The notes under the pieces were generated by a model. That model saw nothing but the letters and a program-made list of their open reading frames with translations. It was not told the origin of the DNA and ran no database searches. From the NCBI RefSeq assembly GCF_002435945.1, contig NZ_DIXC01000056.1, positions 1 to 23,999 on the forward strand: DNA of 23,999 bases, given 5' to 3'. Positions 13,338 to 21,555 of this stretch are shown here, piece after piece (position 1 is the stretch's first letter; each line of letters begins with the position of its first letter). A program made the position numbers and the translations under genes. This DNA is from Mesotoga sp. UBA6090 (GTDB taxonomy: Bacteria; Thermotogota; Thermotogae; Petrotogales; Kosmotogaceae).

Positions 13338-14636
13338 CTACGGATGAATCCTATACAGCGTTCTTGCGAAGGGAATAGCCTCTCTAATGTGCTCGAGACC
13401 GGCAATCCAGGCTACGATTCTTTCAATTCCCATTCCAAAACCGCTATGGGGAACAGAACCGTAATCGCGTAGTTCGAGATACCAGTCATAGGATGAAACA
13501 TCCAGACCGTATTCCTCGATTCTCTTAATCAGCAAATCTCTATCATGAATTCTCTCAGAGGCTCCGATTATCTCTCCATAGCCTTCAGGGGCCAGCATGT
13601 CGTCGCAAAGAACAACATCTGGTCTTTCGGGATCGGGCTGCATGTAGAAGGCCTTCATCATTCTCGGATAGCGCTCTACAACGACCGGCTTGTCGAATTC
13701 ATTTGCAATCGCAGTTTCTTCATCCCCGCCGATGTCTTCTCCCCAGTTTATCTCGAATCCCTTCTTTTGAAGAAGTCTCACTGCTTCGTCATAAGTAATC
13801 CTTGGAAAGGGAGTCTCGATCTCCTCCAGTTTTGATGTATCTCTTCCGATTGATTTGAGATCTTCTCCGGCTCTCTCGAGGGTCGTTTTAACTACGTAAG
13901 CAACGAGGTCTTCCTGCAGCTTGATATTGTCGTCGTGGCCGTAATAAGCAACTTCGGCTTCGTTCATCCAGAACTCTATAAGGTGTCTTCGCGTCTTCGA
14001 TTTCTCCGCCCTGAAAGTGGGGCCAAGGTTGTAGACCTTTCCAAGAGCCATAGCTGCAGCTTCAAGATAGAGCTGCCCCGTCTGTGCGAGATAGGCCTTT
14101 CCATAATCGAAGTAGTCGATTTCAAAGGTATTTCCCGCGCTCTCCCCAATAGAACCGGTGAAGATAGGTGTATCGACGAGGATGAAGCCGCGGTCATTGT
14201 AGAACTCTCTGACGGCTCGAATAATCTCGTGGCGAATCCTCAAGACATGCGTCTGCCGCTGGGTTCTTAGCCATAAGTGTCTGTTGTCCATAAGGAAGTC
14301 GATTGAATGATCGGGTTTGTTGATTGGGAAGTCTTTCTCTGGAATCTGAACTATCTCGAGATCCTCCACCAGCAACTCGACACCACCCGGTGCCCTCACC
14401 TCTGCCTTCACAAGTCCGGTAACTATCAGACTCGACTCCATCTTCAAAGAGGCGGCTGCCTGAAACACGCTTGCAGGGACGCTTGACTTCTCAACGATCG
14501 CCTGAACGAAGCCCGAACCATCTCTGAGAAAGAGAAACTGAATCTTTCCACTCGATCTCTTTCTCCTGATCCAACCCCTAATCTGAACACGCTCATCTAT
14601 TAGTTTTCCAAGTGAAGAAATTTCTGCGACTTTCAT
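13338..14636 (-). CDS. asnS: Asparaginyl-tRNA synthetase
   Basis: This class IIb enzyme attaches Asn to tRNA-Asn. The 432-residue protein has an N-terminal OB-fold anticodon-binding domain (VQIRGWIRRKRSSGKIQFLF, 17-36, onward) and a catalytic core with motif 2 FRAEKSKTRRHLIEFWMNE (208-226) and motif 3 GFGMGIERIVAWI near the C-terminus. The LAQTGQLYLE segment and the compact core without the bacterial AspRS insertion distinguish it from AspRS. The chosen ATG at 14636 is placed by GGAGGTG four bases upstream and by the N-terminal match to the family (MKVAEIS). The in-frame start at 14669 would begin inside the -10 element. Its presence means Asn-tRNA can be made directly, whether or not an amidotransferase also exists. 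Confidence 0.94.
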   Translation of the reverse strand: MKVAEISSLGKLIDERVQIRGWIRRKRSSGKIQFLFLRDGSGFVQAIVEKSSVPASVFQAAASLKMESSLIVTGLVKAEVRAPGGVELLVEDLEIVQIPEKDFPINKPDHSIDFLMDNRHLWLRTQRQTHVLRIRHEIIRAVREFYNDRGFILVDTPIFTGSIGESAGNTFEIDYFDYGKAYLAQTGQLYLEAAAMALGKVYNLGPTFRAEKSKTRRHLIEFWMNEAEVAYYGHDDNIKLQEDLVAYVVKTTLERAGEDLKSIGRDTSKLEEIETPFPRITYDEAVRLLQKKGFEINWGEDIGGDEETAIANEFDKPVVVERYPRMMKAFYMQPDPERPDVVLCDDMLAPEGYGEIIGASERIHDRDLLIKRIEEYGLDVSSYDWYLELRDYGSVPHSGFGMGIERIVAWIAGLEHIREAIPFARTLYRIHP

Positions 14637-14668
14637 CAAGCACCTCCAGCAAGAACTCGTCAGCTTCA

Positions 14669-14677
14669 ATTATAGCA
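14669..14677 (-). promoter_or_regulatory. Extended -10 promoter of the asnS cluster
   Basis: On the minus strand the sequence reads TGCTATAAT, a consensus -10 with the TGn extension. No good -35 is present; that region falls inside the terminator hairpin of the upstream gene, as an extended -10 promoter would tolerate. Transcription should start near 14662, about 26 bases before the asnS ATG. Confidence 0.65.
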
Positions 14678-14701
14678 AAAACCCGGGGCTAAACCCCGGG
14701 T
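14677..14701 (-). terminator. Intrinsic terminator of the Omp-alpha-like gene
   Basis: A perfect 8-bp GC-rich stem is formed by ACCCGGGG (14681-14688) and CCCCGGGT (14694-14701) with a 5-base loop. On the minus strand it is followed by TTTT (14680-14677), about 23 bases after the stop of the 14725-16464 gene. Transcripts reading the plus strand would not meet a comparable T-run, so it is directional. Confidence 0.8.
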
Positions 14702-14724
14702 CAATCATTACGATAGCTCTTCTA

Positions 14725-16464
14725 CTATATTATGCCTGAGTCAATAAGAACCCAGATAGAAATACCAAGCGCAGCAAGCGAACTTACTGTAGAGAGTATC
14801 AACCAGGGTGAAGTCTTCTTCTGGAGAGCTTCAACGTCCTGTTTTGTGGCAGCATCGATTGTCGCGCTGTTTATCTCGGCAACTCTGTCAGAGAGATTGA
14901 CGATCACAGGCTGAGTCTCAAGGTCACTGATCCTGAGGTATCTCTCAAGGTTGACCACCGTGGTGTTTAGTCTTGATTCCAGTGAATCCGTTCTCGTCTT
15001 AAGCGCTTTGATTTCGCTTTCATTCTTGCCGAGCTGCGTATTCACCGTATCCATTCCAAGCGAAATCCTGGAAAGACTTGCTTCGACTGAGACATTGAGC
15101 ATATCCATGCTTTCGTTCATTCGAGCCTCAAGATCGGCAAGACTTGCCTGATTCGCAGTGAAATCCTTTGCTTGCTGGTCTGTGAGAGCGTTGAACTTTG
15201 AATTAAGTGCGTTCAGATCGCTCCTGAGCGAAGAGACAGTGCTCACAGAGGACTTTAGAGAAGCGAGCTCGTTCTCATGAATAGTAACAATCTCGTTTAT
15301 TGCATTGATGCTTCTCTGCAGATTCCCAATGTCACCCTTGATGATCCCCGTTTCAGAAGAGAAATCATTCCTGAGGTTCTCGATGTCCTTTGTGAGTACT
15401 TCATTGCTGTTCTTGACTTTAGCAAGTTCATCTACGCCCGCGTAAAGGTTAAGGTTAGCCTTCAGATCAGTCCTCGTGACGTAATTCTGCAAATCGCCGA
15501 TCTTCGCGTAGTCCGAAGCAATCGTGTTCACTCTCGCCGAAAGCTCATCGAGCTTGCTGGTCGCTTCTGAAGGGAGCTTCACATTTGCAATCTGGTTCTC
15601 TAGAGAAGCTATCTTATTCTGAAGATCTCTTACACTCAAGATGTCGCCGGAAATTGTTGCCATTGACTCTTTAATTGACGCGATCTCCATAGCGTTGGTA
15701 GAAGCTCTGTTTGTTATTGTACTGAGCTTTGCATCATAGTCGCTGAGAGAGTTGGAAAGTGACCTAACAGTGGAGTCCAGAGTAGAGATCGCTCTTTCAT
15801 TTGAAGAGAGAGAGCTCTGTATAGTACTGATGTTCCCACTCAGCGTGTCGACTCTCCTGACTGCGTCGTTGACTTTCGATTCCATAACGGAAAGATTCGA
15901 CATGTTGTTCTGCACATTCTGGATGTCGCCAGCAAGAGTGTCGAGTTTCTTTGTCGTGAACGAAAGATCTTCGACGAATTTCATAATCTGCTGTCGAAGA
16001 GACTCTACGGTGCTCTGAGATACGCTTCCGTTCGTCGAAATGCCAAGTGAAGCGATTCTGTTTTCCAGAGCCGTTATTCTCAGTTGAAGATCCATGGTAT
16101 CGATCAATCTTCCGGTGGAATCGGTCAACGCAAGTTCGAGAGCCTCAAGTCGCGACATTAGCGTTCCGTCTACCGCGCCGACCTGAGGTACGGTTCCCTG
16201 CATCGCGAAATTCAATTCAACGTAATCCAGAGTTTTCTTGAGCATGACAGCTGTTTGATATCTTGTCAGCGGATCGTTACCATTAAAGTAAGTTCTGCCA
16301 TCAGCCTGTACAATTCCCGACAAAATACCCAGGTCAGATAGTTTCATCACCGCATCATACGCCCAGTGATTTGAACTGACGTCAACATAGTTGACGGCAG
16401 CTACCGCTGAAGTGAATGCCAGACCGAAAATAAGCAGTGAGGCAAGTAAAAGTTTCATTTTCAA
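14725..16464 (-). CDS. Omp-alpha-type toga spacer: SLH domain, long coiled coil, C-terminal membrane anchor
   Basis: The 579-residue protein has a signal peptide (about 1-23, cleavage after AVA) and then one S-layer homology domain (about 24-85, motif YVDVSSNHWAYDAVMKLSDL and LTRYQTAVML). A long Ser/Asn/Leu-rich coiled coil (about 100-545) with LESRLNTT and LDTLAGDIQNVQNNM-type heptads follows, then a hydrophobic C-terminal anchor (WLILSTVSSLAALGISIWVL). This matches Omp-alpha of Thermotoga maritima, a rod that links the peptidoglycan (via SLH) to the outer toga. The protein looks longer than the roughly 400 residues I recall for T. maritima. The start is TTG at 16464, placed by GGGGAGGTG upstream; an ATG two codons later is the alternative. 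The gene is monocistronic, with an extended -10 promoter and a strong terminator. Confidence 0.85.
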   Translation of the reverse strand: MKMKLLLASLLIFGLAFTSAVAAVNYVDVSSNHWAYDAVMKLSDLGILSGIVQADGRTYFNGNDPLTRYQTAVMLKKTLDYVELNFAMQGTVPQVGAVDGTLMSRLEALELALTDSTGRLIDTMDLQLRITALENRIASLGISTNGSVSQSTVESLRQQIMKFVEDLSFTTKKLDTLAGDIQNVQNNMSNLSVMESKVNDAVRRVDTLSGNISTIQSSLSSNERAISTLDSTVRSLSNSLSDYDAKLSTITNRASTNAMEIASIKESMATISGDILSVRDLQNKIASLENQIANVKLPSEATSKLDELSARVNTIASDYAKIGDLQNYVTRTDLKANLNLYAGVDELAKVKNSNEVLTKDIENLRNDFSSETGIIKGDIGNLQRSINAINEIVTIHENELASLKSSVSTVSSLRSDLNALNSKFNALTDQQAKDFTANQASLADLEARMNESMDMLNVSVEASLSRISLGMDTVNTQLGKNESEIKALKTRTDSLESRLNTTVVNLERYLRISDLETQPVIVNLSDRVAEINSATIDAATKQDVEALQKKTSPWLILSTVSSLAALGISIWVLIDSGII

Positions 16465-16498
16465 TTTCTACACCTCCCCGAAGGAAATATTCTAAATG

Positions 16499-16507
16499 AT
16501 TCTACCA
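16499..16507 (-). promoter_or_regulatory. Putative extended -10 promoter of the Omp-alpha-like gene
   Basis: The minus strand reads TGGTAGAAT, a TGn-extended -10 with one mismatch to TATAAT. Transcription would start near 16492, giving a leader of about 28 bases that includes GGGGAGGTG. No clear -35 is seen. Confidence 0.45.
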
Positions 16508-16517
16508 CAAATCGGGA

Positions 16518-16546
16518 TTCCATCCTAGAAATTGACGTGGTAATAT
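16518..16546 (+). promoter_or_regulatory. Putative promoter of the aspS operon
   Basis: TTCCAT (16518-16523), 17 bases, then TAATAT (16541-16546). The start point would be near 16553, just before GGGAGGTG at 16556-16563. This gives a very short leader like that of ccdA. The match is moderate only. Confidence 0.35.
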
Positions 16547-16569
16547 TATCTCTGTGGGAGGTGTTGGAG

Positions 16570-18342
16570 TTGAAGAAGAGAACGCACACATGTGGCGAAT
16601 TGAGGGCTTCCGACACGGGCAAGACAGTAACTTTGAACGGCTGGGTTGACCGTATAAGAGATCTTGGTGGAATCAAGTTCGTTCAGGTTAGAGATAGATA
16701 TGGTATAACGCAGGTCGTCTTTGATCCTCAAGACGAGGTGCTTTACAGCCATGCCCTAAAGCTAGGAAACGAGTTTTGCATCACGGTAACTGGATCGGTA
16801 AGAGGGAGACCTGACGACGCGATAAATCGGAAACTTCCCACGGGAGAGATCGAGATTCTCTCTTCTGAAATGGAGCTTCTCTCGGACGCCGAAGTGCCGC
16901 CGATTTACATAAATATTGACGAAGAGTCTTCCGAGGAGATGCATCTTCGTTACAGGTACCTGGATCTCAGGCGCCCTAAAATGCAGCGAAACATGCTGAC
17001 GCGGCACAGATTCGTTCAGGCCGTGAGGGAATACTTGAACAAGAACGGGTTTGTCGATGTTGAAACGCCGATTCTCGGCAAATCCACTCCCGAAGGAGCA
17101 AGAGACTTTTTGGTTCCCTCTCGTCTGAAGCCCGGAAAGTTCTACGCTCTTCCCCAATCACCTCAGATTTTCAAACAACTGCTTATGGTCTCCGGCTTTG
17201 ACAGATACTATCAAATTGCGAAGTGTTTCAGGGATGAAGACTTTCGAGCGGACAGACAGCCGGAGTTCACTCAGATAGATGTTGAGATGTCCTTTGCAGA
17301 CGAAGAAGACGTCTTTTCGATGGCAGAGGGCTTGATGAAGCATGCCTTTCATGAAGCGGCCTCTGCTGAGATAAAACCCCCCTTCAAGCGTTTCACTTAC
17401 GAAGAGGTAATCGACCTTTACGGGAGCGACAAACCAGATACGAGATACGGAATGGAAATCAAAGATATTAGCGATTTGTTCAAGGGAACGACTTTCAAAG
17501 TTATCGGTGACGCAATCAATAGAGAGGAAAGAATAAAGGGATTTCTCGTGAAAGGGAAGGCAGAAAGATTCTCCCGCAAGAAACTGGACGAGTACACCGT
17601 CTTTGCTAAAGAAAGTGGATTGGGCGGTCTTATGTGGGCGAAGGTGGAGAACGATGGATTGAAATCATCGGTTTTGAAGCACTGTCCCACCGAGCTTGCG
17701 CAAGTGAGCTCTTTGCTGAAGGCGGAAGAAGGAGACCTCATCCTCTTTAGTATTGGAGAAAGTGCTGCACTCTCGAAGGCCCTTGGCCAGATTAGGGGAA
17801 AGATCATCCGAGAGGAAGAGTTCGAAGTCGAAGGTTTCGATTTTCTTTGGGTGACTGATTTCCCGATGTTCTCCTACAACTCGGAGGAAGGGCGGATTGA
17901 GGCCGAACATCACCCCTTCACCATGCCTGACCTCGAAGATCTCGAAAAGTACGCAGAAACTGATCCGCTAAGAGTTAGATCCAAGGCTTATGATCTGGTT
18001 CTCAACGGATACGAAGTTGCCAGCGGATCTGTGAGAATACACAGAAGAGACATTCAGAGCAGGGTCTTCGATCTCATAGGTCTTACGCGTGAAGAGGCAA
18101 TGGAGAAGTTCGGTTATCTTCTTGAGGCTTTCAAATTTGGCCCGCCCCCGCATGCCGGGATCGCTCCAGGTCTGGACAGGATCGTTGCGATAATAGTCGG
18201 CGCTCAGTCGATAAGAGAGGTTATTGCTTTCCCAAAGGTGGCCAGTGGCGCAGACTTGATGACATCTGCCCCCTCCGAGGTTTCCCGCAAGCAACTGGAT
18301 CTTCTAAAGCTCCAGGTTAGAGATGCGGGGGATCAAAATTGA
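16570..18342 (+). CDS. aspS: Aspartyl-tRNA synthetase (bacterial type with GAD insertion)
   Basis: This class IIb enzyme charges tRNA-Asp. The 590-residue protein begins KKRTHTCGELRASD, the usual bacterial AspRS N-terminus, followed by the OB-fold anticodon domain (WVDRIRDLGGIKFVQVRDR). Motif 1 region LRYRYLDLRRPKMQ is near 126-139, motif 2 CFRDEDFRADRQPEFTQID at 219-237, a GAD insertion at about 280-410, and motif 3 GIAPGLDRIVAIIVG near the end, with AFPKVASGADLMT after it. The open frame extends to a GTG at 16537. A TTG at 16570, six bases after GGGAGGTG, gives the family-typical N-terminus and is chosen. It is the first gene of the plus-strand operon, and its stop overlaps the next start. 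Confidence 0.94.
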   Translation: MKKRTHTCGELRASDTGKTVTLNGWVDRIRDLGGIKFVQVRDRYGITQVVFDPQDEVLYSHALKLGNEFCITVTGSVRGRPDDAINRKLPTGEIEILSSEMELLSDAEVPPIYINIDEESSEEMHLRYRYLDLRRPKMQRNMLTRHRFVQAVREYLNKNGFVDVETPILGKSTPEGARDFLVPSRLKPGKFYALPQSPQIFKQLLMVSGFDRYYQIAKCFRDEDFRADRQPEFTQIDVEMSFADEEDVFSMAEGLMKHAFHEAASAEIKPPFKRFTYEEVIDLYGSDKPDTRYGMEIKDISDLFKGTTFKVIGDAINREERIKGFLVKGKAERFSRKKLDEYTVFAKESGLGGLMWAKVENDGLKSSVLKHCPTELAQVSSLLKAEEGDLILFSIGESAALSKALGQIRGKIIREEEFEVEGFDFLWVTDFPMFSYNSEEGRIEAEHHPFTMPDLEDLEKYAETDPLRVRSKAYDLVLNGYEVASGSVRIHRRDIQSRVFDLIGLTREEAMEKFGYLLEAFKFGPPPHAGIAPGLDRIVAIIVGAQSIREVIAFPKVASGADLMTSAPSEVSRKQLDLLKLQVRDAGDQN

Positions 18343-19862
18343 GGATTGCGATTGACGGACCTGCCGGATCGGGCAAATCAACCGTCGCGAGATTAGTCGC
18401 TTCAAGTCTTGATTTCGTATATATCGACACCGGTGCAATGTATCGGGCGCTTGCTTTGAAGGCAAAGAGAGCCAATGTGAGTTTTTCGGATCGCAAGTCA
18501 ATGGCCGACCTAATGAGCCATACTTACTTCTCGCTTTCTGATTCAGGAATCACACTCGATGGAAATCCCCTGGGAGAAGAGATAAGGACCAGAGAGGTAT
18601 CTCTTCTCTCTTCGGACATTGCCAAATATTCTTATGTGAGAGACTTTCTTACGGAGCAACAGAGAAATCTTTCAAAACAAGGAAACGTAGTTATGGAGGG
18701 CCGTGACATCGGAACTGTTGTCATTCCGGAAGCGGAGCTGAAGATATTTCTTACGGCCTCCGCGAGAGAAAGGGCAAGGAGAAGACTTGCTCAGCTGAAT
18801 GCGAGCGGCGTCGAAGCAGATTTTGAGGAGATTCTCGCAGAGATCGAAAGAAGGGATCACAACGACTCGACTAGATCCGTTGCTCCTCTAAAGGCTGCTT
18901 CCGATGCTATAGTGCTTGACACGACGAACCTTAGCGTAGATGAAGTTGTATCCGCGATCGTTTCCCTTGCCGAGAGACGACAGAGAGTCCGGCTTGCAAG
19001 GTCAGTCGGCTTCTGCTACGGGGTGGACAGGGCCGTAAGCGAAACGATAAAGCTTCTTAAATCCGGCAAGAAGGTCTACGCGACTGGGGAGATCGTCCAT
19101 AATGAAAAGGTAATGAACGATCTGAAGGAACTGGGCCTGGAAGTGATTGAAGATAGCCTTCTCTCTGAAAGGCATGAGGGAGTCGTGATAATCAGAGCAC
19201 ACGGAATCGACCCTGCATCTGAAGAGAAATTACGGCGTGTTTTCGTTGAAGTGATAGACCTGACTTGTCCTATAGTGTACAATGTATTTAGCCTGGCAGT
19301 CGATCTCGAGCAGCAAGGCAACTTTGTTTTGGTATACGGGAAGAAAAATCACCCCGAAGTCACGGCTCTTTCGGGTAGACTGAAGGACTATTTGATAGTG
19401 GAGCCCGGAGAAGACTACGACTCGATATTGAAAAAGCTAGAGGGCAAAGAACGCGTTGCTATCGTTTCTCAGACAACGATGAGTAGCGTCGATTTTGATA
19501 GCTTCGCTTCGTTTGTGCAGTCCAGACTTGGAGAAAGGGTGACCGTGTACAATACGATCTGTAAAGTCACTATACAGAGAGAATCTGAAGCGGAGCGACT
19601 GGCAAGAATTTCCGACACGGTTATAGTGATCGGTGGAAGAAACAGCTCTAATACAAAGAAACTCGTTAAGATAGTTGAAAGACTAGGTAAGAAGGCACTT
19701 CACGTGACAGATTTGAAGGATCTTCCTCGAGGCGATATGGGGAAGGTTGCTCTGATTAGCGGCACATCAACTCCGTACGAACAAATCCAGAAGATACTGG
19801 ATTACATAGACAATAATAGGGAGGTAACCGACAATGGAAGAGAAAATGAATCGGCAAGATGA
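18339..19862 (+). CDS. cmk-ispH: Bifunctional cytidylate kinase / HMBPP reductase (Cmk-IspH fusion)
   Basis: Two enzymes lie in one 507-residue chain. Residues 1-212 are CMP kinase: P-loop GPAGSGKST (7-15), DTGAMYRA (30-37), GRDIGTVV (121-128) and RRDHNDSTRSVAPL (171-184). Residues about 216-490 are IspH, the [4Fe-4S] enzyme that makes isopentenyl and dimethylallyl diphosphate at the end of the MEP pathway. It has cluster cysteines Cys226 (FCYGVDRAV), Cys310 (LTCPIV) and Cys408 (TICKVT), His254 (IVHN), His288 (RAHG), and Glu340 in the HPEV motif. All key residues for both reactions are present. The linker is only a few residues (ERRQRVRL). The start is TTG with a TTGA overlap with aspS. In other bacteria cmk, ispH and rpsA are separate neighbours; here the first two are fused. 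Confidence 0.94.
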   Translation: MRIAIDGPAGSGKSTVARLVASSLDFVYIDTGAMYRALALKAKRANVSFSDRKSMADLMSHTYFSLSDSGITLDGNPLGEEIRTREVSLLSSDIAKYSYVRDFLTEQQRNLSKQGNVVMEGRDIGTVVIPEAELKIFLTASARERARRRLAQLNASGVEADFEEILAEIERRDHNDSTRSVAPLKAASDAIVLDTTNLSVDEVVSAIVSLAERRQRVRLARSVGFCYGVDRAVSETIKLLKSGKKVYATGEIVHNEKVMNDLKELGLEVIEDSLLSERHEGVVIIRAHGIDPASEEKLRRVFVEVIDLTCPIVYNVFSLAVDLEQQGNFVLVYGKKNHPEVTALSGRLKDYLIVEPGEDYDSILKKLEGKERVAIVSQTTMSSVDFDSFASFVQSRLGERVTVYNTICKVTIQRESEAERLARISDTVIVIGGRNSSNTKKLVKIVERLGKKALHVTDLKDLPRGDMGKVALISGTSTPYEQIQKILDYIDNNREVTDNGRENESAR

Positions 19863-21555
19863 AAACCTGAGCATGGAGGAGATATTTGAACAGATGGATG
19901 TTTCCTCAGTAAGGAAAGGAAGTAGAAAGGATGCAGAGGTTTTCTCCGTCCAGCCAGACGGCTTGATGGTGATAATGGACGGGAAGCTCGATGGGTTCGT
20001 TCCCTTGGACCAGCTGGTAAATGATATTGAAGAGTACAACGTTGGAGATAAGATAGAGGTCATGGTCATAAAGACCAACGAAGAGGAAGGCAGAAGTACG
20101 GTCTCTGAGAAAAGAGTACACGCTAGACAGGCAGTTAGCAAGGTGGAAAAGGCTTACAGAGAAGGCAAAGCGATAGACGGAAAGATTGTTTCCGAGACGA
20201 ACGCAGGATACAACGTAAGGTTGGTTAAGAGTGTCCCGGCCTTTCTTCCCGGCTCCGAATCTGGAATTCGAAAGGGCGACCCCGCACCTGAAGGAACTCT
20301 GAAGTTCAAAGTCATAAGATTCAAGAGGCAGAGAAACGGCATCAATGTGGTTGTTTCGCTTCGCGCATTCCAGGAAGAGGCAATTAAGGCTTACTTCCAG
20401 ACTATTGAGGTCGGTCAGGAACTTGAAGGAACGGTCGAGTCGATAAAGAACTTTGGAGCTTTCGTCAAACTGAACGACAACGTGACCGCGCTGATTCCTG
20501 CCTCGGAAATGAGCTGGGATGCGAGTGTAAGAATAAGTGATCTTCTCAAGCCCGGTCAGACAGTGAAGACAAAGGTCATAGGCATAGATGAAAAAGAAAA
20601 GAAGATATCGCTGTCTCTGAAACAGATGAGCGAGGATCCTTGGTCGACACTCAGCGAGAGGTACGAGGTCGATTCGACTGTCGTTGGCACTGTGAAGAAT
20701 ATTGCGCCGTTTGGCTTCTTCGTCTCACTAGAGCCTGGAGTGGAGGGTCTTGTCCACATCTCGGAGGTCTTCTGGGGAAATGTAAAGAAGGATCTGAAGA
20801 GCGTTGTAGAAGTTGGAGACGAAGTGAAGGTAACCATCAAGGAGATAAACGAAGAGAAGAGAACGCTTTCTCTCTCATACAGAGAAGCGATGGGCGATCC
20901 CTGGGAAAGCATTGAAGACAAATACAAGGAAGGTGACATCCTGAAGGCCAAGACGGCGAAGGTCCTTCCCACTGGCGTTATTCTCGAGCTGGAAGAGTAT
21001 GTCTCTGGCTTTGTGCCGGTCTCGGAAGTCTCGTGGAACTTCGTAGACAGGATAGAAGATGTGGTAAAAGAAGGCGACGAAATAGATACCAAGATACTTT
21101 CCATAGACAGGATAAACAGAAGAATGAGACTGAGTATCAAACAGGCCACTTCCGATCCCTGGGAAAAGGTTTCCGAAGAGCTTTCTGTTGGTGATCACGT
21201 TACCGGCACTGTCACCAGACTGACGAAGTCCGGCGCGATAATAATGATCGATTCCTACGGAGTAGAGGCATTTCTACCAGTTTCTCAGGTCTCTCTGGAG
21301 AGAACCGAAAACATCGAAGACTCAGTAAAAGTAGGCAGGCACGATCAATTCAAAATAATCAGACTGGTATACGATCCCGATAACGACACGAGAAACATGG
21401 TTGTTTCGATAAGGCAGCTAATAAAAGACAAAGAAGCAGCCGAGACCGAAAAGGTCCTAAAGGATCTAAACGAAAATGGAAGCAGAACCGTCAACTCCAA
21501 CAGCCTCGGAGAAATGATCAAGAATCAGCTTGAGGAAGAAGGAGAAAGCCTCTAG
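19834..21555 (+). CDS. rpsA: Ribosomal protein S1 (six S1 domains)
   Basis: S1 binds mRNA at the 30S subunit and helps initiation. The 573-residue protein has six S1/OB repeats at about 28-95, 110-177, 194-263, 280-349, 364-436 and 450-528. The third and fourth are the most canonical (FGAFVKL and FGFFVSLEPGVEGLVHISE). Repeats 3-5 are each followed by a DPW motif. A charged tail rich in E and K follows repeat 6. The ATG is set by GGGAGGTAA and lies 29 bases inside the 3' end of cmk-ispH. An ATG four codons later is possible. Six full domains resemble the proteobacterial form more than the short four-domain proteins of low-GC Gram-positives, although the cmk-ispH-rpsA gene order resembles clostridia. 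Confidence 0.92.
   Translation: MEEKMNRQDENLSMEEIFEQMDVSSVRKGSRKDAEVFSVQPDGLMVIMDGKLDGFVPLDQLVNDIEEYNVGDKIEVMVIKTNEEEGRSTVSEKRVHARQAVSKVEKAYREGKAIDGKIVSETNAGYNVRLVKSVPAFLPGSESGIRKGDPAPEGTLKFKVIRFKRQRNGINVVVSLRAFQEEAIKAYFQTIEVGQELEGTVESIKNFGAFVKLNDNVTALIPASEMSWDASVRISDLLKPGQTVKTKVIGIDEKEKKISLSLKQMSEDPWSTLSERYEVDSTVVGTVKNIAPFGFFVSLEPGVEGLVHISEVFWGNVKKDLKSVVEVGDEVKVTIKEINEEKRTLSLSYREAMGDPWESIEDKYKEGDILKAKTAKVLPTGVILELEEYVSGFVPVSEVSWNFVDRIEDVVKEGDEIDTKILSIDRINRRMRLSIKQATSDPWEKVSEELSVGDHVTGTVTRLTKSGAIIMIDSYGVEAFLPVSQVSLERTENIEDSVKVGRHDQFKIIRLVYDPDNDTRNMVVSIRQLIKDKEAAETEKVLKDLNENGSRTVNSNSLGEMIKNQLEEEGESL

Noticed and set aside
16532..16560. TTGACG as the -35 of aspS
   Set aside because: No -10-like hexamer lies 16-18 bases downstream; that position is the Shine-Dalgarno site. 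TTCCAT with TAATAT fits spacing better.
16537..16569. Longer aspS start at GTG 16537
   Set aside because: The added 11 residues are hydrophobic and unlike AspRS N-termini, and the frame would include the Shine-Dalgarno sequence for the TTG at 16570.
20556..21149. 197-codon antisense frame inside rpsA, and similar antisense frames in the lpt fusion and Omp-alpha-like genes
   Set aside because: Serine- and leucine-rich mirror translations of E/K-rich or Ser-rich genes; no domains or start signals.
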